Positions 32,988 to 41,401 of a stretch of DNA of 54,193 nt are shown here, one piece after another. The stretch is taken from positions 1 to 54,193 of the forward strand of contig CAJMHR010000010.1 of NCBI GenBank assembly GCA_905213265.1. Reading direction: 5' to 3'. A program made the position numbers and the translations under genes. The stretch's first letter is position 1. Each line of letters opens with the position of its first letter. Below the pieces are notes generated by a model. The model saw only the letters and a program-made list of their open reading frames with translations. It was not told the origin of the DNA and ran no database searches. Origin of the DNA: an uncultured Collinsella sp. (GTDB taxonomy: Bacteria > Actinomycetota > Coriobacteriia > Coriobacteriales > Coriobacteriaceae).

Positions 32988-33173
32988 AAGACCACTTCCT
33001 CCAAGAGAAAGACCTTATTTCTTAAGAACCAGTGTGCCCCGCATCCATACGCCCAGCGTACCGCCACGGTAAGGGCTCTGTTAACTCAAACGCATACACA
33101 GAACGGACGTCCTTACGTTGCCCTAAAGCTCGGTAAAGACGCCCGTCCGCCAAATATCCGTGATGCAGAAAAA

Positions 33174-33947
33174 TTACCAACCGGTGTAGTAATCGGTGGT
33201 TCCGGCAGCGCAGCCGGAGTCATAGACCTTGCAATCACCCTTGGAGCCCGTAAAGGTCGAGCCCTGGGCCATATCGCCCGCGGCAACAACGTAATAGCCG
33301 TCGGAATCGCGCCAGAAGCCCTCAGAATCCTGAGTCCATTCGCCCGTGCGATAGTGATAAAGCACATTGCTGCTGTAATAGGTCTCGCGGCGTCCGTTGT
33401 AGTTATTGACGCCCGCAGAGCGCGTCAGGCCCGATCCGTTCGCGTAGGACGCGGCAGACGCGTAGGACGGAGTGTAACCGGCGTTGAAGTGCGAAGCCTG
33501 AGCGACCTCGGCAGCCTCCGCCTCGGCGGCAGCCTCGAGCGCCTCGCGCTTGGCATCCTCAAGCGTAGAGCGAAGCTCGTCGAGCTCGGTCGACTTGGCG
33601 TCGACCTCCCCCATCGTCAACAGGCTACCCGCACCGTCGATGCAACCCTGCAACACAGCGCGCTCGTCATCAGTAGCATAGTCGCCATACATATTCATAA
33701 TGATCTGAGCGCGCATCTCCAGGGAATCGCGCTTGGCCTCCATCGAGGCGTTCCACTCCTGCATAGAGCCATAACCGTCTCCGCGGTAGTCGACAGGCTG
33801 CACCAGCGTCGCCTCGGACGGCGTAGATCCGACCGTATCGGATAGTGTCGCCGCGTGGGCATCAGTTGCGCCAGCGCCCACCAAAAGTGCCACGGCCAGA
33901 GCGGCGGAAAGGGCGACGGCTTTCGGTTTTCGTGAATCGATCCTCAT
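33174..33947 (-). CDS. Secreted coiled-coil protein with C-terminal 3D/double-psi-barrel-like domain
   Basis: This 257-aa protein has a clear signal peptide (cleavage near AHA at residue 32), a charged helical/coiled-coil region (about residues 65-160) and a C-terminal domain with NNYNGRRETYYS, DSDGYYVVAAGDM, GSTFTG and KVYDSGCAAGTTDYYTGW. These are the marks of the RlpA/3D double-psi beta-barrel group that acts on or binds peptidoglycan in Gram-positive bacteria. The start at 33947 has GGAGG 11 bases upstream; the longer frame reads through unrelated DNA. It is probably an exported cell-wall protein. Confidence 0.75.
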   Translation of the reverse strand: MRIDSRKPKAVALSAALAVALLVGAGATDAHAATLSDTVGSTPSEATLVQPVDYRGDGYGSMQEWNASMEAKRDSLEMRAQIIMNMYGDYATDDERAVLQGCIDGAGSLLTMGEVDAKSTELDELRSTLEDAKREALEAAAEAEAAEVAQASHFNAGYTPSYASAASYANGSGLTRSAGVNNYNGRRETYYSSNVLYHYRTGEWTQDSEGFWRDSDGYYVVAAGDMAQGSTFTGSKGDCKVYDSGCAAGTTDYYTGW

Positions 33948-34162
33948 GTAGCTGGAAACCTCCGTAGTGCGTTTTTGCTGCGTTTGAGCTGCGTGTGATT
34001 CGATCGCGCTGCATAGTACCCCGAGCAAATCGCGACCTGCGGTTTTACTCAAAAGGCGCACGTCAATTGCGTAAAACTCACATCCTCTCAACAGGAGTTT
34101 TCCACAACTCGAATGCATAAAGCATGCCAAAAACCCTGTAATAGTGCCCTCTCTATGCAAAA

Positions 34163-34199
34163 AAGGCGCCTGTGCAACCATTGTTCGCACAGGCGCCTT
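34163..34199 (-). terminator. Terminator after metY
   Basis: A perfect 13-bp stem (AAGGCGCCTGTGC/GCACAGGCGCCTT) with an 11-base loop is followed on the minus strand by TTTTTT. Outside this hairpin, the 312-base gap between metY and the secreted protein gene holds nothing else that I can support. Confidence 0.9.
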
Positions 34200-34259
34200 G
34201 AGCAGGCATTTTATGCAGTTATACCTATCGAGTCGCAAGGGAGCCTTGCACAAGACGCC

Positions 34260-35570
34260 TTACTCGTCCAGCGCGGCGAAGGCCTGCTTCAGATCCCAAA
34301 TGATGTCCTCGGCGTTCTCGGTGCCGATGGAAAGACGGATCGTGGAGGGCGTGATGTTCTGCTCGGCGAGCTCCTCGGCAGAGAGCTGGGAGTGCGTGGT
34401 GGTAGCCGGGTGCACGACGAGCGACTTGACGTCGGCCACGTTGGCGAGCAGCGAGAACACCTGCAGATGATCGATGAACTTCCAAGCTGCCTCCTGGCCA
34501 CCCTTAATCTCAAAGGTAAAGATCGAGGCACCGCCGTTGGGGAAATACTTCTGATAGAGCTCGTGATCGGGGTGCTCAGGCAGGCTCGGGTGGTTCACCT
34601 TGGCGACGTGGCTGTCGCCAGCCAGGAACTCAACGACCTTCTTGGTGTTCTCGACATGGCGGTCAACGCGCAGCGACAGAGTCTCGGTGCCCTGGAGCAG
34701 GACCCAGGCGTTGAACGGGCTGATGCAGGCGCCCTCGTCACGCAGCAGAATAGCGCGGACATAGGTTGCGAAGGCGGCGGGACCGGCAGCCTCGGCAAAC
34801 GAAACACCGTGGTAGGAGGGGTTGGGCTCGGCGATCTGGTCGTACTTTCCGCTCGCCTTCCAATCGAAGTTACCGCCGTCGACGATCACACCGCCCAGCG
34901 AGGTACCGTGGCCGCCGATGAACTTGGTTGCGGAGTGGACGACGATGTTGGCACCATGCTCCAGCGGACGGAACAGATACGGGGTGCCGAAGGTGTTGTC
35001 GACGACAACCGGCAGACCGTGCTTCTTGGCGATCTCGGAGATGGCGTCGATGTTGGGGATGTCGGAGTTGGGGTTGCCGAGCGTCTCGAGATAGATGACC
35101 GTGGTGTTGTCCTTGATGGCACCCTCGACCTCTTCCAGGTTATGGGCATCGACGAAGGTGGTCTCGACGCCAAACTGGGAGAGCGTATGCTCCAGCAGGT
35201 TGTAGGAGCCACCGTAGATGGTCTTCTGAGCCACCACGTGGTCACCAGCCTGGGCAAGAGCCTGCAGGGTATAGGTGATGGCAGCAGCACCGGAGGCGAC
35301 GGCAAGACCTGCCACGCCACCCTCGAGTGCGGCGATACGGTCCTCGAAGACGCCCTGGGTGGAGTTGGTCAGACGGCCGTAGATGTTACCGGCGTCGGCA
35401 AGACCAAAGCGGTCAGCGGCGTGCTGGGAGTTGCGGAAGACATAGCTCGTGGTCTGGTAGATAGGCACGGCACGGGAGTCGGATGCAGGATCGGCGCTCT
35501 CCTGGCCAACGTGCAGCTGCAGGGTGTCGAAACCAAAGGTGTGCTCGGGGTTGTTGATGAACTGGCTCAT
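34260..35570 (-). CDS. metY: O-acetylhomoserine sulfhydrylase / cysteine synthase (MetY type)
   Basis: This 436-aa PLP enzyme of the Cys/Met metabolism family has the phosphate-binding SGAAA near residue 93, the aspartate in VVVDNTFGTPY and the Schiff-base lysine K216 in HSATKFIGGHG. Length (over 420) matches O-acetylhomoserine sulfhydrylases rather than cystathionine gamma-synthase. It makes homocysteine from O-acetylhomoserine and sulfide. AAGGAG precedes the ATG. A 17-codon Cys/Met-containing leader ORF lies upstream, and a divergent LysR gene probably regulates it. Confidence 0.92.
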   Translation of the reverse strand: MSQFINNPEHTFGFDTLQLHVGQESADPASDSRAVPIYQTTSYVFRNSQHAADRFGLADAGNIYGRLTNSTQGVFEDRIAALEGGVAGLAVASGAAAITYTLQALAQAGDHVVAQKTIYGGSYNLLEHTLSQFGVETTFVDAHNLEEVEGAIKDNTTVIYLETLGNPNSDIPNIDAISEIAKKHGLPVVVDNTFGTPYLFRPLEHGANIVVHSATKFIGGHGTSLGGVIVDGGNFDWKASGKYDQIAEPNPSYHGVSFAEAAGPAAFATYVRAILLRDEGACISPFNAWVLLQGTETLSLRVDRHVENTKKVVEFLAGDSHVAKVNHPSLPEHPDHELYQKYFPNGGASIFTFEIKGGQEAAWKFIDHLQVFSLLANVADVKSLVVHPATTTHSQLSAEELAEQNITPSTIRLSIGTENAEDIIWDLKQAFAALDE

Positions 35571-35631
35571 GATGATCTCCTTGATCGAATAAAAGTAATA
35601 AGAGTAAGAGAAGTAAGTGGCTGTCTCCTGA

Positions 35632-35685
35632 TCACGCCGACGGGCGCAAACAGGAGCCCGGCATTCGTCTTGGTAAGCAATTCAT
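35632..35685 (-). CDS. 17-aa cysteine/methionine-containing leader peptide upstream of metY
   Basis: The frame reads MNCLPRRMPGSCLRPSA and stops 61 bases before metY. GAAAGGAGG lies 7 bases before its ATG, the strongest ribosome site nearby. Two Cys and two Met codons in 17 residues, next to a sulfur amino acid gene, fit ribosome-mediated attenuation by charged tRNA-Cys or tRNA-Met. CTCCTG inside the leader can pair with CAGGAG just beyond its stop. Direct evidence for translation is lacking. Confidence 0.65.
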   Translation of the reverse strand: MNCLPRRMPGSCLRPSA

Positions 35686-35753
35686 ATGCGGGCCTCCTTT
35701 CGCATCCCGGTTCCGTGGTCGGCTTAATTACCTACCGCCTTTGTGTGTTTTGA

Positions 35754-35782
35754 ATAGTACGAGCATTGTTTCGCTCGGTCAA
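35754..35782 (-). promoter_or_regulatory. metY promoter with LysR operator candidate
   Basis: On the minus strand TTGACC and TACTAT are spaced by 17 bases. A CGAGC-N8-GCTCG palindrome (35760-35777) fills the spacer, where binding of the divergent LysR protein would act. A second 10-bp palindrome GATAGCTATC lies at 35818-35827 near the regulator. Confidence 0.55.
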
Positions 35783-35843
35783 TCACTTAAAAGCGCTAAC
35801 CTGTTATCGGTTTTTTAGATAGCTATCGAAAGGACGGGCGCCG

Positions 35844-36746
35844 ATGACCCTTCAGCAGCTTCGTTTTCTGATCGCCGTGGCAGAGTCCGGCTCAATCAAC
35901 GCCGCAGCTCAGCGCCTCTATACCGCTCAGTCCAACATCTCAAACGCCGTCAAAAGCCTGGAACAGGAACTTCATATCGAAATCTTTACGCGCTCTAGCC
36001 GTGGTGTTGCACTCACCAACGACGGCACCGAGCTTTTGGGTTATGCACGCCAGGTCGTAGAGCAAGCCGACATGCTCGAGGCCCGCTACGAGGACGGCGG
36101 TACGCCTCAGGCCCGCCTTGCCATCTCGGCCCAACACTACGCGTTTTCGGTCGAGGCCTTTGTCAACGTCGTCGAGCGCTGCCGCGACAGCAAGTTCGAG
36201 TTCATTATGCGCGAGACCACCACATCGCAAATCATCGACGACGTGCGCGCGTTTCGCAGCGACATCGGTATCCTCTATCTGGATGACTTTAACGCCCGCG
36301 TTCTGCAGAAGGCCTTCGCCGATGCCCGCGCAAGCTTCCATCCCCTCTTCGACGCGACGGTCCACGTCTTCGTTAGCGAGCGCCACCCGCTCGCACGCCG
36401 CCCCCAGCTGTCCCTTGCCGACCTTACACCCTATACGCGCTACAGCTTTGAGCAAGGCACCTCGAACTCCTTCTATTACGCCGAGGAACCTTTTAGCTAT
36501 ATCCCTTGCGACCGCAACATACGAATCTCGGACCGCGGAACACTTACTAACTTACTTATCACGTCGAACGGTTACACCCTGTCGACCGGTGTCCTCTCCA
36601 ATGAAATGCAATGGGGTATGGCATCGATCCCGTTAGCAGACGCCCCAACGATGCACGTAGGCTATATCATGCACAACGAGCGCAAGCCCTCTTCCCTCTT
36701 GCAGCAATACCTCGACGAGCTCAACCGCATCATCCATGCCAACTAA
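35844..36746 (+). CDS. LysR-family regulator divergent from metY
   Basis: This 300-aa regulator has an N-terminal winged helix (residues 1-60; AAQRLYTAQSNISNAVKSLE is the recognition segment) and a LysR substrate domain. Its position back-to-back with metY, with palindromes in the shared 273-base gap, makes it the likely controller of metY, possibly sensing O-acetylserine or O-acetylhomoserine like CysB/MetR relatives. AAAGGA precedes the ATG. Confidence 0.85.
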   Translation: MTLQQLRFLIAVAESGSINAAAQRLYTAQSNISNAVKSLEQELHIEIFTRSSRGVALTNDGTELLGYARQVVEQADMLEARYEDGGTPQARLAISAQHYAFSVEAFVNVVERCRDSKFEFIMRETTTSQIIDDVRAFRSDIGILYLDDFNARVLQKAFADARASFHPLFDATVHVFVSERHPLARRPQLSLADLTPYTRYSFEQGTSNSFYYAEEPFSYIPCDRNIRISDRGTLTNLLITSNGYTLSTGVLSNEMQWGMASIPLADAPTMHVGYIMHNERKPSSLLQQYLDELNRIIHAN

Positions 36747-36845
36747 CCGTCGGAAGACGGGGTAGAAATCGTAGATTGCTAGCCCCCGGCGGGCATGGCG
36801 CTACAATGGTCACTCACACGAAACGTGCCCAACGAAAGGAAGCCC

Positions 36846-37331
36846 GTGAAGGTCATCATCTATACCGACGGCTCGGCCCGATCAAATCCGGGACGCGGCG
36901 GCTACGGCGCCGTACTTAAATACACCAACCCCGCCGGCAAGACCTTCACCTCCGAGCTTTCACGCGGCTACGCCAAGACCACCAACAACCGCATGGAACT
37001 CATGGCGGTCATCGTGGCGCTCGAGGCGCTCAACCGCCCCTGCGAGGTCGAGGTCCATTCCGATTCGCAGTACGTCGTCAACGCTTTCAATAAACACTGG
37101 ATCGACGGCTGGAAAAAGCGCGGGTGGAAAACTGCCAACAAGCAGCCCGTTAAGAACCGCGACCTGTGGGAGCGCCTGCTTGCCGCCAAAAGCAAGCATA
37201 AGGTGGAGTTCATCTGGGTTAAGGGTCACGCCGGACACGAGCTCAACGAGCGCTGCGATGAGCTCGCCACCACGGCGGCCGACGGATCCAACCTCGATAT
37301 CGACACCGGCTTTAACGAGAGCGACCTGTAA
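36846..37331 (+). CDS. rnhA: Ribonuclease HI
   Basis: This 161-aa protein starts at GTG (AAAGGA upstream) and has the four carboxylates D8 (YTDGS), E51 (NNRMEL), D73 (HSDSQ) and D138 (ERCDEL), plus H128 in VKGHAGH. It degrades RNA in RNA-DNA hybrids. The longer upstream frame is not supported by a ribosome site. Single gene between the LysR gene and an oxidoreductase. Confidence 0.95.
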   Translation: MKVIIYTDGSARSNPGRGGYGAVLKYTNPAGKTFTSELSRGYAKTTNNRMELMAVIVALEALNRPCEVEVHSDSQYVVNAFNKHWIDGWKKRGWKTANKQPVKNRDLWERLLAAKSKHKVEFIWVKGHAGHELNERCDELATTAADGSNLDIDTGFNESDL

Positions 37332-37404
37332 TAGCGTTTTCGCGCAGCTTTATATCCCCACGCGCTACACTCGTCCTGTAGGCCAAACAATGCAAGGGGG
37401 ACAC

Positions 37405-38511
37405 ATGCTGCGCATCGCAACCATCGGCACATCCATGATCACCGACGACTTTATCCAAGTCGTCAATGCCAACGACCAGGCTACATTCGTAGGCACGCTC
37501 TCGCGCGATGCAGATCGCGGCGCCGCCTTCACCGCTAAGCACGGCGGCGAGCGTAACTTCACCGCGCTTGACGAGCTTGCGTCCGCTGCCGACGTCGACG
37601 CCGTCTATATCGGCAGCCCTAATGCGCTCCACTACGAGCAGGCGCTCGCCTGCATCGCCGGCGGTAAGCACGTTATCGTCGAAAAGCCCTTCTGCGCCAC
37701 CGAGGCGCAAGCGCTCGAGGTCTTTCGCGCAGCCGAGGCGGCGGGCGTCGTAGCCCTCGAGGCCATGCGCCCGCTCCATGACCCCGCTTTCCACGCCGTC
37801 GAGGACGCCCTGGGCGAGATTGCGCCCATTCGTCGTGCATCGTTGCGCTTTGGCAAGTATTCTTCGCGCTACAACGAGGTTCTCGCAGGGCGCGCCACCA
37901 ATATCTTCGACTGCCACATGGCCTCGGGCTCCCTCATGGACATCGGCGTCTACACCGTCGAGCCCATGGTCGAGATCTTCGGCATGCCCTCCGGTCTCAC
38001 CAGCATGGCCACGCTGCTCGACCCCTCAACGCAAGAGCTCACCCATGGCCCCATCGACGGCTGCGGTTCCATCCTCGCCAGCTACGGCGGTGGCCGTATC
38101 TCCGTCGAGCTCGCGCACTCCAAAATTACGAATGACCTGCTGCCCTCGCAGATCGAAGGCGAGCGTGGCACTATCCAGATCGACCATCTGTCCACGCCCC
38201 GCAACGTCCGCATCGACTATCGCGGCGACGTCGTACGCGGCTCGGCGACCGAGGCACCGCGCGAACAGGGCGAGAACGGCCGCGTGCTCGACCTGCCCAA
38301 ATCGAACAACACTATGGAATACGAACTCACAGACTTTATTACCGCCATCGACGGCATCGGTAACGTTAAGGAAGAGATTTGGGAGACCCCGGCGGGACGC
38401 CACGAGCTTGGCCACTACCGCGATGTCACACTCGTCTCACTGCGCATCATGGATGCCGTGCGCCAGCAGGCCGGCATAACCTTCCCGGCCGACGCAGGCA
38501 GGCAGGCATAG
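37405..38511 (+). CDS. Gfo/Idh/MocA-family oxidoreductase
   Basis: This 368-aa protein has a Rossmann start IATIGTSMITDDF, SPNALHYEQAL, and the catalytic motif VEKPFCAT, followed by the GFO/IDH C-terminal domain. AGGGGG sits just before the ATG at 37405. The long C-terminal insertion around DLPKSNNTMEYE is typical of the YulF/MviM branch. It is followed 2 bases later by the acylphosphatase gene. Substrate unknown. Confidence 0.85.
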   Translation: MLRIATIGTSMITDDFIQVVNANDQATFVGTLSRDADRGAAFTAKHGGERNFTALDELASAADVDAVYIGSPNALHYEQALACIAGGKHVIVEKPFCATEAQALEVFRAAEAAGVVALEAMRPLHDPAFHAVEDALGEIAPIRRASLRFGKYSSRYNEVLAGRATNIFDCHMASGSLMDIGVYTVEPMVEIFGMPSGLTSMATLLDPSTQELTHGPIDGCGSILASYGGGRISVELAHSKITNDLLPSQIEGERGTIQIDHLSTPRNVRIDYRGDVVRGSATEAPREQGENGRVLDLPKSNNTMEYELTDFITAIDGIGNVKEEIWETPAGRHELGHYRDVTLVSLRIMDAVRQQAGITFPADAGRQA

Positions 38512-38513
38512 CG

Positions 38514-38924
38514 ATGGGCCTCTTCGATACGTTCTTCTCCAGCGTCACCGGCGGCAGTCGAGAGCCTCAAAAACCATCAAACGTCGAGCTCGAGCTGCGC
38601 CGCAGGCTTACTGTGCTCGCAAGCGACGAGGCCACTCAAGACACTCCCCTGCGCTATTTCCTGCGCTGGGCGGGGCAAGTCCAGGGCGTTGGCTTTCGCT
38701 TTACCAACACCAACCTCGCGCAGGCACGCGCGCTCACCGGCTGGGTGCGTAACATGGAAGACGGCTCAATCGAGATGGAGATACAGGGAGCTCCGGCAAA
38801 TATCCTATCTCATCTCGAGGCGCTTCATGCCTCCTACGAGCGTATGGGAACGCGTTTTCGCCTCGTAGACGCCCAGGCCCGAGCCCCACTTGCCAATGAA
38901 GACGGTTTCACGCCTCATTATTAG
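38514..38924 (+). CDS. Acylphosphatase with N-terminal extension
   Basis: This 136-aa protein has an acylphosphatase domain (about residues 47-130) with catalytic R62 in GVGFRF and N80 in VRNMEDG. About 45 residues precede it, more than in standard 90-aa acylphosphatases, and look disordered and charged. It hydrolyses acyl phosphates or carbamoyl phosphate. The ATG lies 2 bases after the previous stop, which suggests translational coupling. Confidence 0.82.
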   Translation: MGLFDTFFSSVTGGSREPQKPSNVELELRRRLTVLASDEATQDTPLRYFLRWAGQVQGVGFRFTNTNLAQARALTGWVRNMEDGSIEMEIQGAPANILSHLEALHASYERMGTRFRLVDAQARAPLANEDGFTPHY

Positions 38925-38985
38925 TATTGTGTGCTAAATACGGTATCATTTACCTACGACCGTTGATAGAAAAGAGGCGAGGCGC

Positions 38986-39366
38986 ATGGCGGTGCAAAGA
39001 AGGAATACCAGGCAGCGAAAGCTGGTTCTTGACGCCGTGCGCCAAAGCTATAACCATCCCACCGCCGACGAAATCTACAACGTCGTTCGCGCGCAGGATG
39101 ACAAAATCAGCCGCGGCACGGTCTACCGCAACCTCAATCTCTTGGCCGACGCCGGCGAGATTCTCTCCATCAAGACGCCGGGCGGCAGCCGCTTCGATCG
39201 CACGATCGAGCCGCATGCGCATATCATCTGTACCTCGTGCAGCCGCGTCATCGACGTACCACTCCCCTTCGATGCTCAGCTCGACGCCGAGGCGTCCGAG
39301 CAAATCGGTTGGCACGTCACGTCGCACTACACCATCTTCGAGGGACTCTGCCCCGACTGCCGGTAG
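38986..39366 (+). CDS. Fur/PerR-family metalloregulator
   Basis: This 126-aa regulator has a winged helix with RGTVYRNLNLLADAGEI, the regulatory metal histidines around EPHAHIICTSC, and a structural zinc site of CTSC plus CPDC. Length and the PHAH pattern are those of the PerR/Fur group. It could sense peroxide or iron; the sequence alone does not decide. Divergence from or regulation of neighbours is not evident. Confidence 0.85.
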   Translation: MAVQRRNTRQRKLVLDAVRQSYNHPTADEIYNVVRAQDDKISRGTVYRNLNLLADAGEILSIKTPGGSRFDRTIEPHAHIICTSCSRVIDVPLPFDAQLDAEASEQIGWHVTSHYTIFEGLCPDCR

Positions 39367-39389
39367 ATGTTCGGGACATGCCTTAAAAT

Positions 39390-40187
39390 CTACTCGGCGA
39401 GCAGGCGACGCAATTCCTCCTCGACCGTGCGCACGTAGCGGACGCGGTCGTTGATGCCACGCATAGAGGGGTTGCAGCTCTCCATCAGATAGGGATGGCC
39501 CACGACGTTGAGCATGTCGCGATCGTTCTCATTGTCGCCAAACGCCATCATCTCATCGGGCGAAATACCCAGGGCACGACCGTAATCGGCAAGCGCGGAG
39601 CCCTTGCCCGAACCGAAACCGATAAAGTCCGTCCATTCGGTTCCCGACGTCATCACGTCGACACGGTCGCTAAAGAGGCGCTCGAAATACTCCAGGGCCG
39701 CCGGCTGATCCACCTCGGGCGTCTGGAAGGCAATCTTAATGACGTCCTCGTCGATGTCCTCGGGGCGGTCGACCACCGCCACATCGCAGTGGACCTCATA
39801 GCGCAAATGATCGACGAACGCATCGTTGCCGCTCATGGTGTAGAGGTGTCCCTCACACGAAAGGGTCACGTCGGCATGGGGATACGCAACCACGGCATTC
39901 GCGATATCCATAGCAAGGCTACGCTCCATGGAACGCTTGACAACGGCACGTCCCTCGCTCATCACCAGAGCTCCGTTTTCGCATACATAGGCGAGCTCAT
40001 CGGCCACCGGGGCAAACAGATAGCGCAAGCTCGCATATTGACGGCCGCTCGCCGGCATAAACACGATACCGCGACGATGCAGCTCATCGATGAGCTCAAA
40101 GGCCTCGGAACGCGGCTCGCGCTCCCCCGGATGCAGCAACGTGCCGTCCAAATCGCATGCAATCAGCTTGATTCCTTCAAGACCCAT
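39390..40187 (-). CDS. Cof-type HAD-IIB phosphatase
   Basis: This 265-aa protein has motif I ACDLDGTLLHP, motif II MPASGRQ, a IIB cap and AFGDNENDRDML as motif IV. It starts at 40187 with GGGGGAAAG upstream. It is a second YidA-like phosphatase in the window, only distantly related to that at 12.8 kb. Substrate unknown. Confidence 0.85.
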   Translation of the reverse strand: MGLEGIKLIACDLDGTLLHPGEREPRSEAFELIDELHRRGIVFMPASGRQYASLRYLFAPVADELAYVCENGALVMSEGRAVVKRSMERSLAMDIANAVVAYPHADVTLSCEGHLYTMSGNDAFVDHLRYEVHCDVAVVDRPEDIDEDVIKIAFQTPEVDQPAALEYFERLFSDRVDVMTSGTEWTDFIGFGSGKGSALADYGRALGISPDEMMAFGDNENDRDMLNVVGHPYLMESCNPSMRGINDRVRYVRTVEEELRRLLAE

Positions 40188-40218
40188 ATGCTTTCCCCCA
40201 CAGCATCTCATCAACAGA

Positions 40219-40258
40219 AAGACGGACTTTGAATAGCTGCCTCTCAAAGTCCGTCTTA
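40219..40258 (-). terminator. Terminator after the UreE-like gene
   Basis: A perfect 14-bp stem (AAGACGGACTTTGA/TCAAAGTCCGTCTT) is followed by TTCTGTTG on the minus strand. Confidence 0.8.
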
Positions 40259-40270
40259 CTTATACGCACG

Positions 40271-40849
40271 TTAACCGCGCGCCTTCTTTACGATCGTAAA
40301 GTCTGGAGCCATACTCACAACGGCATCCGCCGCACTCGACGCAAAGCGCCGGTCCGAATCGAGTTCACGGGTAACCACCGAGAGCCGAACGCCCTCGACG
40401 CCCCGGAGCATGCGGCCCAAAACAGACTGCACCGGCGTATACATGCGCACGGTATGCTCGTCCGAATCGCCTCGGAAAAGCGGCGCATGCATATTGCCGA
40501 TCTCCCAGCACGCATGCGCGAGCGCAATCGGGTCCATGCGGTCAACTTCGACCAAATAAACCTCGGCACTGCGCAGGCGCACGACAACCGCCACGGGCAC
40601 CATGCCCGAACGGTCGATGGCGAGCACGTCGCCGTCGGTAAGACGACCGCCGTCGGCAGCATCCAGCCGAACATCGACCGTGCGCCCCAGCTCCGTCACA
40701 CCCACAAACGCGCGCGTGTCAGCCTGGTCCCAATCGAGCAGTAGCTCGTCAACTTCAAAGACGCCGCCCAGCTTCCGGCGAAGCAGGAGTTCATAGGACG
40801 GATCGTTGAGATTTCCCAAGCATGTCGTCGAAACCAAGCGCTCGGGCAT
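40271..40849 (-). CDS. UreE-like metallochaperone, no urease nearby
   Basis: This 192-aa protein resembles UreE in its middle: a GGRLTDGDVLAID strand, then IALAHACWEIGNMHAP aligned with the nickel-binding ALGNRHVP helix, and TPVQSVLGRMLRGVEGVRLS as the last UreE helix and strand. The key His of GNMH is kept, but the second His pair of UreE is replaced. It lacks a His-rich tail. It starts 3 bases after a SlyD-type gene and has its own terminator. No urease structural gene is in the window, so it may serve another nickel enzyme. Confidence 0.68.
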   Translation of the reverse strand: MPERLVSTTCLGNLNDPSYELLLRRKLGGVFEVDELLLDWDQADTRAFVGVTELGRTVDVRLDAADGGRLTDGDVLAIDRSGMVPVAVVVRLRSAEVYLVEVDRMDPIALAHACWEIGNMHAPLFRGDSDEHTVRMYTPVQSVLGRMLRGVEGVRLSVVTRELDSDRRFASSAADAVVSMAPDFTIVKKARG

Positions 40850-40852
40850 ACT

Positions 40853-41281
40853 CTAACCCTCGGCCTCGACGAGCTCGATATCAAAGTTGAGGTCCTTGCC
40901 GGCCAGCTCGTGGTTGGCGTCGAGCGTCACGGCCTCGGGCGTAACGTCGATGACCACGGCGGGGACGGGCATACCGCTCGGCGTGGACAGGAAAAGCTTC
41001 ATGCCCTTCTCGATCTGCTCGATGTTGGGAACCTGTTCGGCCGGGAAGGTAATAACCATCTCGGGATTGTGCTCGCCGTAGGCATCGGCAGCCGGGATGT
41101 GCACGGTCTTCTTCTCGCCCACCTGCATGTCGACAACAGCGGCGTCGAAGCCCTTGATCATCTGACCGGCGCCGCAGGTGAACTCCAGCGGCTCGCCGCG
41201 ATCGTAGGAGCTATCGAACTGCGTGCCGTCATCGAGCGTGCCGCGATAATGGGTCTTGACCTTCTTGCCCTGGTTGGACAT
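40853..41281 (-). CDS. FKBP-type peptidyl-prolyl isomerase (SlyD-type)
   Basis: This 142-aa protein has the FKBP motifs TLDDGTQFDSSYDRGEPLEF and AYGEHNPE around an insert-in-flap domain, as in SlyD. The C-terminal His/Cys-rich metal tail of E. coli SlyD is absent. It accelerates proline isomerisation and acts as a chaperone; SlyD also delivers nickel to hydrogenase maturation. GGAGG precedes the ATG at 41281. It is cotranscribed with the UreE-like gene. Confidence 0.87.
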   Translation of the reverse strand: MSNQGKKVKTHYRGTLDDGTQFDSSYDRGEPLEFTCGAGQMIKGFDAAVVDMQVGEKKTVHIPAADAYGEHNPEMVITFPAEQVPNIEQIEKGMKLFLSTPSGMPVPAVVIDVTPEAVTLDANHELAGKDLNFDIELVEAEG

Positions 41282-41401
41282 GGTAACCTCCGTGATAAGG
41301 GCGGCGCACAACGCGGGCCGCCGTGAACATATGGTGCTAACTATACCCTAGTCATACAATTCAATGACAGTTTGCAAAGAAACGCTGCAACCGGAGGAAC
41401 C

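Noticed and set aside
34113..35753. A 546-codon plus-strand frame opposite metY
   Set aside because: Antisense of a confident PLP enzyme gene; no motifs of its own.
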